From: Sphingobacterium sp. UBA4616
GTDB taxonomy: Bacteria > Bacteroidota > Bacteroidia > Sphingobacteriales > Sphingobacteriaceae
Assembly: GCA_002386525.1 (NCBI GenBank)
Contig: DGIS01000008.1
Location: 1-64,000 of the forward strand
Length of the DNA stretch: 64,000 nt
Reading direction: 5' to 3'
In this document: positions 9,769-19,516 of the stretch, piece after piece
Layout: every line of letters starts with the position of its first letter
Position numbering within the stretch: the stretch's first letter is position 1
Position numbers and translations under genes: made by a program
The notes under the pieces: model-generated
Seen by the model: the letters and a program-made list of their open reading frames with translations, nothing else
The model's database searches: none
What the model was told of the DNA's origin: nothing

Positions 9769-11523
9769 ATGAAACTTAAAATATATACCCTTGCTATCGC
9801 TGGACTGGGGCTGATGGCTTCCTGTGGATCAGGAGCTCATAACAGTCAAACTGTTGCTGATACCGCTACGAATGAAAATTTTAAATCGTATGAAGACCGT
9901 TTTATTCTGCAGCTTTGGAAAGAAAATCCAGAATGGGCTACCCAAGTTGGTTTTCATCAGTATGATTCTCTATTAACCATACCAGATGCGAATGCCAGAA
10001 AGCGACGGTTAGAATTTTCAAAGAACCAGTTGGACAGCCTGAAAAGCTTTGATTTGAGTTCTTTGAATTTATCGCAACAGACAGATTATCATTTGATTCA
10101 AAATTATCTTGAATCAAATATTTGGTCGATAGAGCAAGAGCGTGCCTATGAATGGAACCCGTCGTCTTACAACGTTGGAGGGACCATCGCTTTTATGCTC
10201 GCAGAGCGTTATGCACCGTTATCGACGCGGCTTAAAGCCATTCAACAGCGTTTAATAAAAATTCCGGCCTATTATGAGGCTGCAAAGAAACAGCTTAAAA
10301 ATCCAGCTCAGGTATTGACCGATTTGGCCATTCAACAGAATTTGGGCGGATTATCTGTTTTTGAAAGCGACTTACTGGATTCACTGAAAAAATCAGATCT
10401 ATCAATTGCGGAAAAAGAAGCCATTGGGAAGGCATCCCAGCAAGCTGTTGCGGCGATAAACGGGTATGTACAGTTTTTAAAAGTGACGCCTAATCCGTCG
10501 CCACGGAGTTTTAGATTGGGAAAAGCGCTTTACGACAAAAAATTCGATTTTGATATACAGTCTGGATCCACTGCCGAACAGGTTTATCAGGCTGCGCTTG
10601 CACGGAAAACTTATTTGCATGGCGAAATGTATAAAATCAGCAAGGAACTTTGGCCAAAGTATTTTGGGAAATCAGCTGTGCCTGCAGATAGTTTGGCTGT
10701 CATCCGAAAAATGATCGATACCCTTTCGGTAAATCATGTCAAAGCAGAAGACTTTCAGTCGGCTATCGAAGCGCAGATACCTAAATTGGTCGCTTTTGTC
10801 AAACAGAAAGATTTACTATATATCGACGAGAGTAAACCGCTCGTGGTGCGTAAAGAGCCCGCCTATATGGCTGGTGTCGCGGGCGCATCGATCAGTGCGC
10901 CGGGTCCATATGATAAAGGAGGTAACACTTATTATAATGTCGGTAGTCTAAGTGGCTGGACGAAAGAGGCTAAGGAGAGTTATCTGAGAGAATATAACCA
11001 TTACATCCTGCAGATACTCAATATCCACGAAGCTATTCCGGGGCATTACACCCAATTGGTGTATGCCAACCAATCGCCAAGTCTCATCAAGAGTATTTTA
11101 GGAAATGGTGCTATGATTGAAGGTTGGGCAGTGTATACCGAACAGATGATGCTGGAAAACGGTTACGGTGACAATGCGCCCGAAATGTGGTTGATGTGGT
11201 ATAAATGGCATCTGCGTGCAGTTTGCAATGCCATATTGGACTACAGCGTACATGTGAAGAATATGAGCGAGAAAGACGCTATGCATCTGTTGGTGGATGA
11301 AGCCTTCCAACAACAGGCCGAAGCAGCGGGTAAATGGAAACGTGTGTCGGTAAGCAGTGTTCAGCTGACTTCTTATTATACTGGGTATAAAGAAATCTAT
11401 GAACTTCGGGAGGCTGTTAAGCAAAAAGAAGGGAAACAGTTTAATTTGAAAAAGTTCCATGAGACGTTCCTGAGTTTTGGAAATTCGCCAGTGAAGTATA
11501 TCCGCGAGATGATGCTAAAATAG
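9769..11523 (+). CDS. DUF885 family lipoprotein (putative metallopeptidase)
   Basis: An N-terminal lipobox (LGLMASC) anchors this 584-aa protein in the envelope. The DUF885 signature is clear: H420-E421-A-I-P-G-H426-Y, followed by EGWAVYTEQM about 30 residues later, consistent with a zinc-binding gluzincin-like site. The family is generally taken to be metallopeptidases with poorly defined substrates. Length is normal. It lies 40 bp after the STM3941-like gene and may be read through from it, and it ends at a strong hairpin (11541-11565). Confidence 0.85.
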   Translation: MKLKIYTLAIAGLGLMASCGSGAHNSQTVADTATNENFKSYEDRFILQLWKENPEWATQVGFHQYDSLLTIPDANARKRRLEFSKNQLDSLKSFDLSSLNLSQQTDYHLIQNYLESNIWSIEQERAYEWNPSSYNVGGTIAFMLAERYAPLSTRLKAIQQRLIKIPAYYEAAKKQLKNPAQVLTDLAIQQNLGGLSVFESDLLDSLKKSDLSIAEKEAIGKASQQAVAAINGYVQFLKVTPNPSPRSFRLGKALYDKKFDFDIQSGSTAEQVYQAALARKTYLHGEMYKISKELWPKYFGKSAVPADSLAVIRKMIDTLSVNHVKAEDFQSAIEAQIPKLVAFVKQKDLLYIDESKPLVVRKEPAYMAGVAGASISAPGPYDKGGNTYYNVGSLSGWTKEAKESYLREYNHYILQILNIHEAIPGHYTQLVYANQSPSLIKSILGNGAMIEGWAVYTEQMMLENGYGDNAPEMWLMWYKWHLRAVCNAILDYSVHVKNMSEKDAMHLLVDEAFQQQAEAAGKWKRVSVSSVQLTSYYTGYKEIYELREAVKQKEGKQFNLKKFHETFLSFGNSPVKYIREMMLK

Positions 11524-11540
11524 CCATCGCGACCAATGAT

Positions 11541-11565
11541 TGAGCCACTCCCCCGGAGTGGCTCA
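11541..11565. terminator. Hairpin terminator after the DUF885 gene
   Basis: A perfect 11-bp stem TGAGCCACTCC/GGAGTGGCTCA closes on a CCC loop, 18 bp beyond the DUF885 stop. The following T-run is weak (gttgttt). Confidence 0.6.
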
Positions 11566-11694
11566 GTTGTTTACAGGCAGGGTGGGTGTGGGTATTTTGG
11601 TCTTTCCTTTTCGTTTGTTTTTAACTTTTACTATATTCATGTAACATATCATTGTTTTGGTATACTAACCTACTATTAACAGTTAAAATTAATT

Positions 11695-12579
11695 ATGAAT
11701 TTATCCATAGAAACCCTTAGTAAGACCTATTCGAATGGGGTCAAAGCGTTAGACAATGTAGACTTGGAAATCAGACCCGGAATGTTTGGTTTGCTGGGCC
11801 CGAATGGTGCGGGTAAGTCTTCTTTAATGCGGACGATCGCTACGCTTCAGAAACCCGACAGTGGCCGTATCACTTTCGGCGATATCGATGTGTTAAAAAA
11901 TCAGCTGGATTTGAGGAAGGTTTTGGGTTACCTGCCCCAGGAATTTGGAGTTTATCCCAACCTCTCCGCTTCCGATCTGCTGCAATACTTTGCGAAACTT
12001 AAAGGAATCAAATCCAAAGCGGACCGCAATGCTATTATCAATCGCGTTCTTGAAGTGACCAATCTTTGGGACGTGCGCAATAAAAGTGTAAGCGGTTACT
12101 CGGGGGGCATGAAACAACGTTTTGGTATTGCACAGTTGTTGCTGAATGATCCAAAATTAATTATCGTTGATGAGCCAACCGCGGGACTTGACCCAGCGGA
12201 AAGACATCGCTTTTTAAATGTCCTACGGGAAATAGGTACAGATCATACGGTCATTTTTTCTACCCATATTGTCGATGATGTACGCGAATTATGTCATGAG
12301 TTAGCTATTCTAAATGGTGGTAAGATCCTTTTGAGAGGTACTCCGAAAGAATCGATCGATCAATTAGAGGGAAAGATCTGGGTACGTATCATCAGTAGAG
12401 ATCAATTGGACGAGTATACTCAAAAGTTTAACGTCATTTCGACCAATTACAATCAGGACAATACGCTCAACATTAGGGTGTACAGTGATGAGCGTCCGGA
12501 TGAGTCATTTGTGAATGCCCAAGGTCAATTGGAGGATGTCTATTTTGTTGCGCTAAAAAATGATCAACGCCATGTTTAA
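11695..12579 (+). CDS. ABC transporter ATP-binding protein
   Basis: A complete ABC ATPase: Walker A GPNGAGKS (35-42), signature YSGGMKQR (135-142), Walker B LIIVDE (155-160), D-loop AGLD and switch His in FSTHIVDD. The C-terminal 70 residues form a regulatory tail. It overlaps the permease-peptidase gene and presumably energises it. This pairing is common in Bacteroidota; substrate is unknown, and a gliding/export or peptide role cannot be told apart from sequence. Confidence 0.93.
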   Translation: MNLSIETLSKTYSNGVKALDNVDLEIRPGMFGLLGPNGAGKSSLMRTIATLQKPDSGRITFGDIDVLKNQLDLRKVLGYLPQEFGVYPNLSASDLLQYFAKLKGIKSKADRNAIINRVLEVTNLWDVRNKSVSGYSGGMKQRFGIAQLLLNDPKLIIVDEPTAGLDPAERHRFLNVLREIGTDHTVIFSTHIVDDVRELCHELAILNGGKILLRGTPKESIDQLEGKIWVRIISRDQLDEYTQKFNVISTNYNQDNTLNIRVYSDERPDESFVNAQGQLEDVYFVALKNDQRHV

Positions 12580-15500
12580 AGCTATATTTAATTTTGAATT
12601 TACGCGCTGGTTTAAAAGTTCGGCCGTCTATATCTACATGGCGCTGTTCTTTGCACTCTCGTTGTTTATTATGCTTTCATCGCTGGGCATCTTTGACGGT
12701 GTAACGGCAACCACTTCATCCAACACCATCCGAAACTCTCCTTGGGCAATTAATGGTATGGTCAATGGGATGTCAACAATTATTTATTTTTTGATTCCTT
12801 CCATTGTTGGAGCCTGTGTCTATCGTGATTTTCAGTATCAGGTGCATACGATACTGTTCAGTTACCCCTTTTCAAAAACGGATTACCTGTTGGGCAAATT
12901 CTTTGGGTCGGTAGCCGTGGTATTGGTTATTGTATTGGCGTCAACCCTTGGTATTGTTGTGGCACAATTTGTACCCGGCATCAATCAATCTTTATTGGGG
13001 CCGATTGATATTTGGGCTTATCTACAGACTTATATCGTACAGGTTATTCCCAATCTGGTTATTTTTAGTGCTATTATCTTCGTACTCGTAACATTGACAA
13101 GAAATGTATACGTTGGTTTTGTTGCCGTGCTGATCCTTATTATTCTTCAGGTGCTTGTTCAAAGTCTGGCAAACAACATGGACAATCGTTTTGTCGGTGC
13201 ATTGATCGATCCGTTTGGCGATAGTGCCATCTCGTATTATACTCAGTACTGGTCGCCAGATGAGAAGAATGTCAACAATCTGCCTTTTACCGGAGCAGTT
13301 ATTTATAACCGCCTCATTTGGCTCGCTGTAGCGGCATTATTCATTGGTGGGTTTTACATGTTATTTTCATTTTCGCAACATTCGATTTCCTTTAAATCGT
13401 CAAAAAAAGGAGCTCGGTTAACAAAGAATAACTTTGACAGTATCTTCCGGATCAATTTGCCTAAGGTCAGCTATGATTTTTCGACATTTCATTATTTGAA
13501 AACGACATGGACAATGGCGCGATATGACTATCGCTATATCGTCAAAAATCCGGTGTTTTTAATATTGACTTTAGTAGGGGTTTTGTTCATTATCTTGATG
13601 GCAAGCACCATTGGCTCGATCTTCGGAACGTCGACTTATCCCGTTACCTGGAAAATGCTGATGATCCCGGGGAGTACGTTTAAGTTTTTCCTGCTGATCC
13701 TGACTTTTCTTTTTATGGGGCTTTTAGTCCACCGCGGAACCATTACGCGGATGGGGGGACTACTGGACACCACAGCAGCTCCCAACTGGGCTTTTATGGG
13801 ATCTAAAATTATTGCCGTCCTGCTGATGCAGTTGACCCTGTTGGGCGTTGTGATCTTAACCTGTATGGCTTTTCAGGTTTACCATCGTTATTACAATTTT
13901 GAAATCAAACAATATGTGCTGCATTTGATGGTCTATGGTATGCTGTCCAATGTGGTATGGCTTTTTATTTCATTGTTTGTCCATACGGTTTTCAAAAACT
14001 ACCTGGCTGGATTTTTTGTACTGCTGACCTTATTTATTGGATTGCCATTTTTGTCTATGGTCGGAGTTGAACAGGAAATCTATCAGTTTAATCAGGGGCC
14101 AGATCTTGACTACTCCGATATGGACGGGTTTGGTTATGTACTTCCCTTTTTAACGTATCGGATCTATTGGCTGCTCTTCGCGGTTGTTTTTGCTACGCTC
14201 GCACTGTTATTGTGGCGGAGAGGTAGTTTTTCGGGCTTTAGGGAGCGGTGGGCTATTCTTAGGGCCAACTGGAGCCCGACGGCAGGTGCGATAGTGGTGA
14301 TCGCTTTCTTAGGTTTTGTTGGTATCGGCAGTGCAATATACTACGAAAACCACGTCAAAAACCCCTATTATACAAGTTTGGATCATGAAAAACAGGCCGT
14401 CGAATGGGAAAAGAAATATAAGAAATATCAATATCGCCCGCAGCCACGCGTCGTGGATATTAAGTTTAATCTCGATATTTTTCCGGATACGCGTAGTTTT
14501 AAAGCAACAGCAGCGTATGTACTGAAAAATAAGACCAATATCGCTATCGATTCTATTTTTGTCAATTATAATGATTACGATTATCAATTTTCTTTCAATG
14601 TGCCAAATAAGCTGCTTTCTGCCGACGATATATATAATTTTAATATTTATAAGCTCGATAAGCCCATGGCTCCGGGAGATTCCATTGTGTTGAAATTTAG
14701 TACGGAAAGTCCAGCCAATACCTGGATAAATGAAAAGTCACCAGTGAAAGGAAATGGTACTTTTATCAATAATATGCTTTTTCCGAATATAGGCTATTTG
14801 GACCGGGGCGAGCTGGTGGATAATGATGTGCGCAAGAAGTATGGTCTACCGTTTCGAAATCGGATGGCCCCGCAGAGTGATCGAAGAGCACTGCAAGATA
14901 ATTATATCTCCAACGATGCGGATTGGATCCGTTTCGAAGCTACCGTAAGCACGGCTAAAGATCAGTTGGCTATTGCCCCGGGATATCTGACGAAAGAATG
15001 GGAAAAAGATGGCCGCAAGTATTATCAGTATAGAATGGATTCAGAGATCCTCAACTTTTTTGCTTTTAATTCGGCGCAGTATGAAGTCAAAAAAGACAAG
15101 TGGAATGGTGTTAACCTCGAAATTTACTACCACAAAGGACATATCTACAACCTCGATCGTATGATGGCTTCTAGTAAAGCCTCTCTGGCTTACTATACGA
15201 AAGAATATAGTGCCTATCCACATCGGCAATTGCGTATTATTGAATTTCCGCGTACCGCTGGAACGTTTGCGCAGTCTTTTGCCAATACCATTCCTTTTTC
15301 TGAGGCAATCGGTTTTATTGCCGATGTCGATGAGAAGAAGGATGATGCAGTCGATTATCCTTACGCAGTAACAGCACATGAGATAGCCCATCAATGGTGG
15401 GCCCATCAGGTGGTAGGGGCTAATGTGCAAGGCGCGACCTTATTGTCCGAAAGTATGTCTGAATATTCATCGCTCAAGGTTTTGGAAAAAAGATATGGCA

Positions 15501-16216
15501 AAGGGCAGATGCGTAAGTTTCTTAAAGATGCACTCGACGGCTATTTGCAGGGGCGAAGTGCCGAAAAACTAGGCGAGAAGCCATTGATGTACAATGAAAA
15601 TCAAATGTACATCCATTACCAAAAAGGGTCTTTGGTGCTTTATGCGTTGAGCGATTACCTGGGAGAGGATGTTTTTAATCGTACTGCGCGAGCTTATTTG
15701 CAACGCACAGCTTTCCAAAATCCGCCATACACAACGTCAACCGAGTTTGTGGATAGCTTTAGGCAGGTAACTCCAGACTCACTGCGCTACCTGATCAAGG
15801 ATATGTTTGAAACGATTACTTTGTATAACAATAAAGTTGACAAAGTGAGCGCCAAGAAACTTAAAAATGGCAAATATCAGGTTGATATTCAGTTTGAAGT
15901 TTCTAAATATCGCGTGGATGGCAATGGGAAAAAGAGCTATATCGACGCGGGGGGGCAGGCGCTGTCATTTAAAAAATCAGATCGGCTGACAATAAAGTCT
16001 TTGCCTCTTGCAGATTATATTGAAGTTGGTGTTTTCTCCAGTAAAAAAGGTAAAGATGGAAACAACCGGCAGGAACTTTATCTCAAAAAGCATAGAATTG
16101 ATCGGATCAATAATACCCTGACGCTAGTTGTTGATCAAAAGCCCGAACAGGTAGGCATAGATCCTTACAATAAACTGATTGATATTGAATCCGATGACAA
16201 CAGGAAAGAGCTATAG
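12560..16216 (+). CDS. ABC permease fused to M1 aminopeptidase
   Basis: The first ~570 residues carry two sets of about six transmembrane helices (ABC-2 type permease). After a last helix near residue 580 comes an M1-family zinc peptidase domain with HEIAHQWW (HExxH near residue 940) and the third ligand in LLSESMSEYS about 18 residues on. The overlap with the ATPase gene indicates translational coupling. ATG at 12572 (MFKAIFNFEF) is an equally plausible start. The fusion is not a frameshift artefact: similar ABC permease/M1 proteins are known in this phylum. An exported peptidase domain tethered to a transporter suggests linked peptide cleavage and transport, which is inference. Confidence 0.9.
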   Translation: MINAMFKAIFNFEFTRWFKSSAVYIYMALFFALSLFIMLSSLGIFDGVTATTSSNTIRNSPWAINGMVNGMSTIIYFLIPSIVGACVYRDFQYQVHTILFSYPFSKTDYLLGKFFGSVAVVLVIVLASTLGIVVAQFVPGINQSLLGPIDIWAYLQTYIVQVIPNLVIFSAIIFVLVTLTRNVYVGFVAVLILIILQVLVQSLANNMDNRFVGALIDPFGDSAISYYTQYWSPDEKNVNNLPFTGAVIYNRLIWLAVAALFIGGFYMLFSFSQHSISFKSSKKGARLTKNNFDSIFRINLPKVSYDFSTFHYLKTTWTMARYDYRYIVKNPVFLILTLVGVLFIILMASTIGSIFGTSTYPVTWKMLMIPGSTFKFFLLILTFLFMGLLVHRGTITRMGGLLDTTAAPNWAFMGSKIIAVLLMQLTLLGVVILTCMAFQVYHRYYNFEIKQYVLHLMVYGMLSNVVWLFISLFVHTVFKNYLAGFFVLLTLFIGLPFLSMVGVEQEIYQFNQGPDLDYSDMDGFGYVLPFLTYRIYWLLFAVVFATLALLLWRRGSFSGFRERWAILRANWSPTAGAIVVIAFLGFVGIGSAIYYENHVKNPYYTSLDHEKQAVEWEKKYKKYQYRPQPRVVDIKFNLDIFPDTRSFKATAAYVLKNKTNIAIDSIFVNYNDYDYQFSFNVPNKLLSADDIYNFNIYKLDKPMAPGDSIVLKFSTESPANTWINEKSPVKGNGTFINNMLFPNIGYLDRGELVDNDVRKKYGLPFRNRMAPQSDRRALQDNYISNDADWIRFEATVSTAKDQLAIAPGYLTKEWEKDGRKYYQYRMDSEILNFFAFNSAQYEVKKDKWNGVNLEIYYHKGHIYNLDRMMASSKASLAYYTKEYSAYPHRQLRIIEFPRTAGTFAQSFANTIPFSEAIGFIADVDEKKDDAVDYPYAVTAHEIAHQWWAHQVVGANVQGATLLSESMSEYSSLKVLEKRYGKGQMRKFLKDALDGYLQGRSAEKLGEKPLMYNENQMYIHYQKGSLVLYALSDYLGEDVFNRTARAYLQRTAFQNPPYTTSTEFVDSFRQVTPDSLRYLIKDMFETITLYNNKVDKVSAKKLKNGKYQVDIQFEVSKYRVDGNGKKSYIDAGGQALSFKKSDRLTIKSLPLADYIEVGVFSSKKGKDGNNRQELYLKKHRIDRINNTLTLVVDQKPEQVGIDPYNKLIDIESDDNRKEL

Positions 16217-16244
16217 AAAAGGTTGTGAAATAGAAAAGGGTATG

Positions 16245-16272
16245 AAAATCCTCATCGCAAGATGAGGATTTT
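16245..16272. terminator. Bidirectional terminator, GCAA tetraloop
   Basis: A 12-bp stem AAAATCCTCATC/GATGAGGATTTT closes on a GCAA loop, with a T-run on each strand. It serves the converging permease-peptidase gene and the cytochrome c peroxidase operon. Confidence 0.85.
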
Positions 16273-16274
16273 TT

Positions 16275-17414
16275 TTATTCGGGCAATTTTGGAGTCATCA
16301 TACGTTGTTGCGTACTACCACTGATCGCTCCCAGAAATTTAAGCACAGCGTTAATCTCTTCATTGGTAAGGTTTAGCTTTTTCAGCTTTGCCGAATGTAT
16401 AGGCCTTGTTTTTGGGTCTATCGTAACGCTGCGTTGTATTGGTTCGGGATTACCGAGATTATAGAGCTGTACGACATCTAACAGCGTTGGAAAATTACCG
16501 TGGTGCATCCAGGGGCCAGTTAGTGTAATCTCCCGCAATGAAGGCGTCCGGAATGCGCCTATGTCTTCCTGTTTACCGCTAATATGGTAATGGCCGAAAT
16601 CCTGCTGCTTGGTACCATATAACGTCTGTCCATCGTTGTGAAACTGATTATCTGAAAATAAAGGCGTATTGTGACAGTTGATACAGCGTGCTTTTGTCCG
16701 AAAAAGATGCAGCCCCCATACCTCTTCATCCGTCATAGCATTCTTATTTCCCTGAACAAAGCGGTCAAACTTGCTGTTATAACTACGAATGCCCCTTTCA
16801 AAAGTTGCAATCGCCTGTTGAATACGCAAGATAGTGACCGTACTGTCTCCAAAGGCCGATTGGAACAACGGGGCGTAACCAGCGATCTCCTGAATATGGC
16901 GCACAGCTACTTGGTGGTCGGTGTTCATCTCCACACTGTCGGTCAGCGGAAATAATACCTGCGCTTCCAATGAAGATGACCGTCCGTCCCAGAAGAAGGA
17001 GCGGTAGTAACCGACATTATAGAGGGTCATGGCATTTCGTTTTCCTACCCGTCGACTATGTCCATGGGCCAGACTCTTGCCATCGCCCCAGCCCAGTTGC
17101 GGATCGTGACAGCTCACACAGGCCAACTGTTTTGTTGCCGAAAGCCTGGGATCGAAAAACAATATTTTTCCCAGCGCCGACTTTTCCTTGCTAAACGGAT
17201 TATCGGCAGGATATTGAACATTGGGCAAGGTGCCAATATCGACAAAATTTACCTTTACATCATCGTCCAGATGTGGTTTCGGCCATCGCTTGCTATCGCC
17301 GGAGGAATATAATTTGCGCCATAAGGCAATATCAGGAATATCCTGATCCTGCACAAAAGACAGTAAGATCAGGATGACTCCCAATGAACCAAATACAAGT
17401 AATCTTCGTATCAT
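16275..17414 (-). CDS. Di-haem cytochrome c peroxidase (MauG/CcpA superfamily)
   Basis: Two haem c motifs, C99-V-S-C-H103 and C244-I-N-C-H248, lie in the usual two-domain arrangement of periplasmic bacterial cytochrome c peroxidases, and the 379-aa length fits. An N-terminal hydrophobic segment (LLVFGSLGVILILLSF) is a signal peptide or anchor. Such enzymes reduce H2O2 with electrons from cytochromes, while MauG relatives oxidise proteins. It is the last gene of the sigma/FecR/SusCD operon, 7 bp after the lipoprotein gene, so its expression is tied to the transporter. That suggests a redox step on the imported ligand or its metal, which is inference. Confidence 0.9.
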   Translation of the reverse strand: MIRRLLVFGSLGVILILLSFVQDQDIPDIALWRKLYSSGDSKRWPKPHLDDDVKVNFVDIGTLPNVQYPADNPFSKEKSALGKILFFDPRLSATKQLACVSCHDPQLGWGDGKSLAHGHSRRVGKRNAMTLYNVGYYRSFFWDGRSSSLEAQVLFPLTDSVEMNTDHQVAVRHIQEIAGYAPLFQSAFGDSTVTILRIQQAIATFERGIRSYNSKFDRFVQGNKNAMTDEEVWGLHLFRTKARCINCHNTPLFSDNQFHNDGQTLYGTKQQDFGHYHISGKQEDIGAFRTPSLREITLTGPWMHHGNFPTLLDVVQLYNLGNPEPIQRSVTIDPKTRPIHSAKLKKLNLTNEEINAVLKFLGAISGSTQQRMMTPKLPE

Positions 17415-17421
17415 TTGTTGT

Positions 17422-18075
17422 TTACAATTCTAACGCTTTGGTGCTTAATTTGTATTTACGGGTTACTTTATTGGATCCACCGATCGCTGTCTCGTTAAAA
17501 TTCACCTCTAGGTCGATTAAGCCTTGTTTTAAATCATACGTCCCCGCACCACTGATACCGATTTCGAAAAATTCCATATCTTTCCGTTCTGTGGCAGATT
17601 CGGTTTTCTTGTAGATTTTTACCTGTTGCTCCTTTACAGTCACTTTGCCGAGCTGGTCGTTATGCTGATCTGGTAAGAATTGCAATACCTGGTCCACATT
17701 GATACCTGCCGTTTTAATATTTGTCGTACCGATCTTATCGCTATATAGTGTGACCATCTGGAAAAGATTGACGCCACTATCTGTTACATAGGGATTCGTA
17801 AATCCCATATAGGTGGTGTCGGTTGTGGACACTGTAGGATAATGTGCCCGAATACGTTTTCCCCAGGTTTCTGTGGCGTCATCAAAACGGTAGATATATA
17901 GTTCAAAATAAGGATCTGTACTGGTAAAGGTAGCTATAGCATTGTTGTCCGGCTTAGGAACATATTCGGGTTCTGGAGCCACATTACTATCTTTACTACA
18001 GGAGATGGTGGAAAATAGGATACTGCAGATAGTGACGAATTTGGATAACTTAAGGATTGCTTTTAAACTGTTCAT
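17422..18075 (-). CDS. Lipoprotein of SusCD operon, unknown function
   Basis: A lipobox (STISC, about residue 27) is followed by a beta-rich 190-residue domain, so the protein is probably surface-exposed. No CAZyme or peptidase motif is visible. It sits between SusD and the peroxidase, a position often held by surface ligand-binding lipoproteins. It follows SusD by 42 bp. Confidence 0.65.
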   Translation of the reverse strand: MNSLKAILKLSKFVTICSILFSTISCSKDSNVAPEPEYVPKPDNNAIATFTSTDPYFELYIYRFDDATETWGKRIRAHYPTVSTTDTTYMGFTNPYVTDSGVNLFQMVTLYSDKIGTTNIKTAGINVDQVLQFLPDQHNDQLGKVTVKEQQVKIYKKTESATERKDMEFFEIGISGAGTYDLKQGLIDLEVNFNETAIGGSNKVTRKYKLSTKALEL

Positions 18076-18117
18076 GTCGTATTTTATTAATTTGTATTTT
18101 AGTGTTGCTGATTAATA

Positions 18118-19497
18118 TTAATAGCCAGGATTCTGTATCATGCGCTTATTGGAAAGCACCGACTGCTTTGGGATGGGCAATACCATATGATCATTTGGAA
18201 AAGTGACGTTACAGTTTGTCCCTGTACAGTCATTGCGCTTAACAGATAGCCCCCTGCGCATCAAATCAAGGTATAAAAGTCCTTCAAGACAGAGCTCGCG
18301 GCGACGTTCGTCAAGGATCTCATTGATCAACAGATTTTTTGTATTGAAAACGTAAGCTCCGAGCTTCGGATTACCGCGGAGTCGGATGGCATTCAAACTC
18401 AAAACAGCCTCATCGGTATAGCCTAGTTCAGCTGCTGCCTCCGCGTGAATCAAGTACATTTCCGAGAGGCGGATCAACTTGACACTAGTTACTGCCGTTT
18501 GTAGTGTTGGATATTTAAATATCCCACCGGCTGCTCTTACATCATCTTGGCCAAACAGTCCGAGGAGATCCTGACTTGGCCTAAACTGATAATAGGAATT
18601 ACTGGCCTCCTTGACATAGTAACTACCGATTGAGTTGCCGGAATAATTGCTCGGAACGGCCAGCTCAAGAATAGATTCTTTGGTATTGGCCTGTTTCCAG
18701 CTGTCGATGTACTCAGCATGGTTATAAAGGGAATAGTTTGCTTTGAGCAGTTCGGCGCTGAAGGCATAAGCCTTTTGCCAATCGTTGCGATTGAGGGCCA
18801 GCCTTGCCTGAAGCGCTTTACTTGCCTGTAGGCTCATGTATATTTTGGCATTGCCCTCAAATACGGTTTTGCTATTGGCAAATAACGAATCAGCCAGATT
18901 CAGATCACTTTCGATATGTTGGTATACTTCTGCCACGGTAGAACGTGCTATTTGTGCATCTTTGGGGAGAATTGTGCTTTTGGCAAGTATGATACCCATA
19001 TGCGAAGCATCCTTTGTATAAAGATAGGGCTGCGCATAGAACTGTACGAGATCAAAATGAACCAATGCCCGCAAGCCATACGCCTGCGCCATGATATGGT
19101 TGCGTTCAAGTGTACTGATATTGGTTATTGCCGGGACGCGTTTGATGATATTATTGATGGCATTGAGCAGCGTGTACTGATAGCTGTATAGTTTGTTCAT
19201 CGTATCATTGTCAGCATCAGTCTCAAATGAATAGACATCTAACAGCGTTGTTCTACCCGCTGCGGCAAATGTCAAATTGCCACCGAGTAGATCGGGGTAA
19301 ACCATGCGTACACCATTGTAGTAGTCCGACTGAAATAGGTTGTTGTACACCCCTGCAAGGGCTGATTTTGCTCCCTGCATATCGGAGAAAATAAGGTCTA
19401 CCGAAACCTCGTTTTCCGGTTCTTTATCTAAGAATTTTGAGCAGCTCATTGTGCTCCAGGCCAAAAGGAAAGCAACACTTAGTGTCTTTATGTTCAT
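18118..19497 (-). CDS. SusD/RagB family surface lipoprotein
   Basis: The start MNIKTLSVAFLL was chosen because it gives a normal lipoprotein signal (lipobox STMSC). The longer reading frame upstream would run into the SusC coding region. SusD features are visible: KFLDKEPENEVS just after the lipid anchor, TPR-like helices (YGLRALVHFDLVQFYAQPY, LIRLSEMYLIHAEAAAELG) and the conserved C-terminal ILDERRRELCLEG. Its partner SusC lies 19 bp upstream. The protein caps the SusC barrel and binds ligand. At 459 aa it is slightly short for a glycan-binding SusD. Confidence 0.92.
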   Translation of the reverse strand: MNIKTLSVAFLLAWSTMSCSKFLDKEPENEVSVDLIFSDMQGAKSALAGVYNNLFQSDYYNGVRMVYPDLLGGNLTFAAAGRTTLLDVYSFETDADNDTMNKLYSYQYTLLNAINNIIKRVPAITNISTLERNHIMAQAYGLRALVHFDLVQFYAQPYLYTKDASHMGIILAKSTILPKDAQIARSTVAEVYQHIESDLNLADSLFANSKTVFEGNAKIYMSLQASKALQARLALNRNDWQKAYAFSAELLKANYSLYNHAEYIDSWKQANTKESILELAVPSNYSGNSIGSYYVKEASNSYYQFRPSQDLLGLFGQDDVRAAGGIFKYPTLQTAVTSVKLIRLSEMYLIHAEAAAELGYTDEAVLSLNAIRLRGNPKLGAYVFNTKNLLINEILDERRRELCLEGLLYLDLMRRGLSVKRNDCTGTNCNVTFPNDHMVLPIPKQSVLSNKRMIQNPGY

Positions 19498-19516
19498 AAC
19501 TCGAATTATTGAAAGA

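Noticed and set aside
15949..15955. G7 tract in the ABC/M1 gene as phase-variation site
   Set aside because: Near the end of the gene and of modest length; likely ordinary Gly-Gly codons.
12560..16216. Permease-peptidase join as a frameshift or assembly artefact
   Set aside because: Frame is continuous for 1218 codons and the same domain pairing is known in Bacteroidota.
16671..17312. Plus-strand ORFs opposite the cytochrome c peroxidase
   Set aside because: Shadows; composition is that of antisense to a CXXCH-containing gene.
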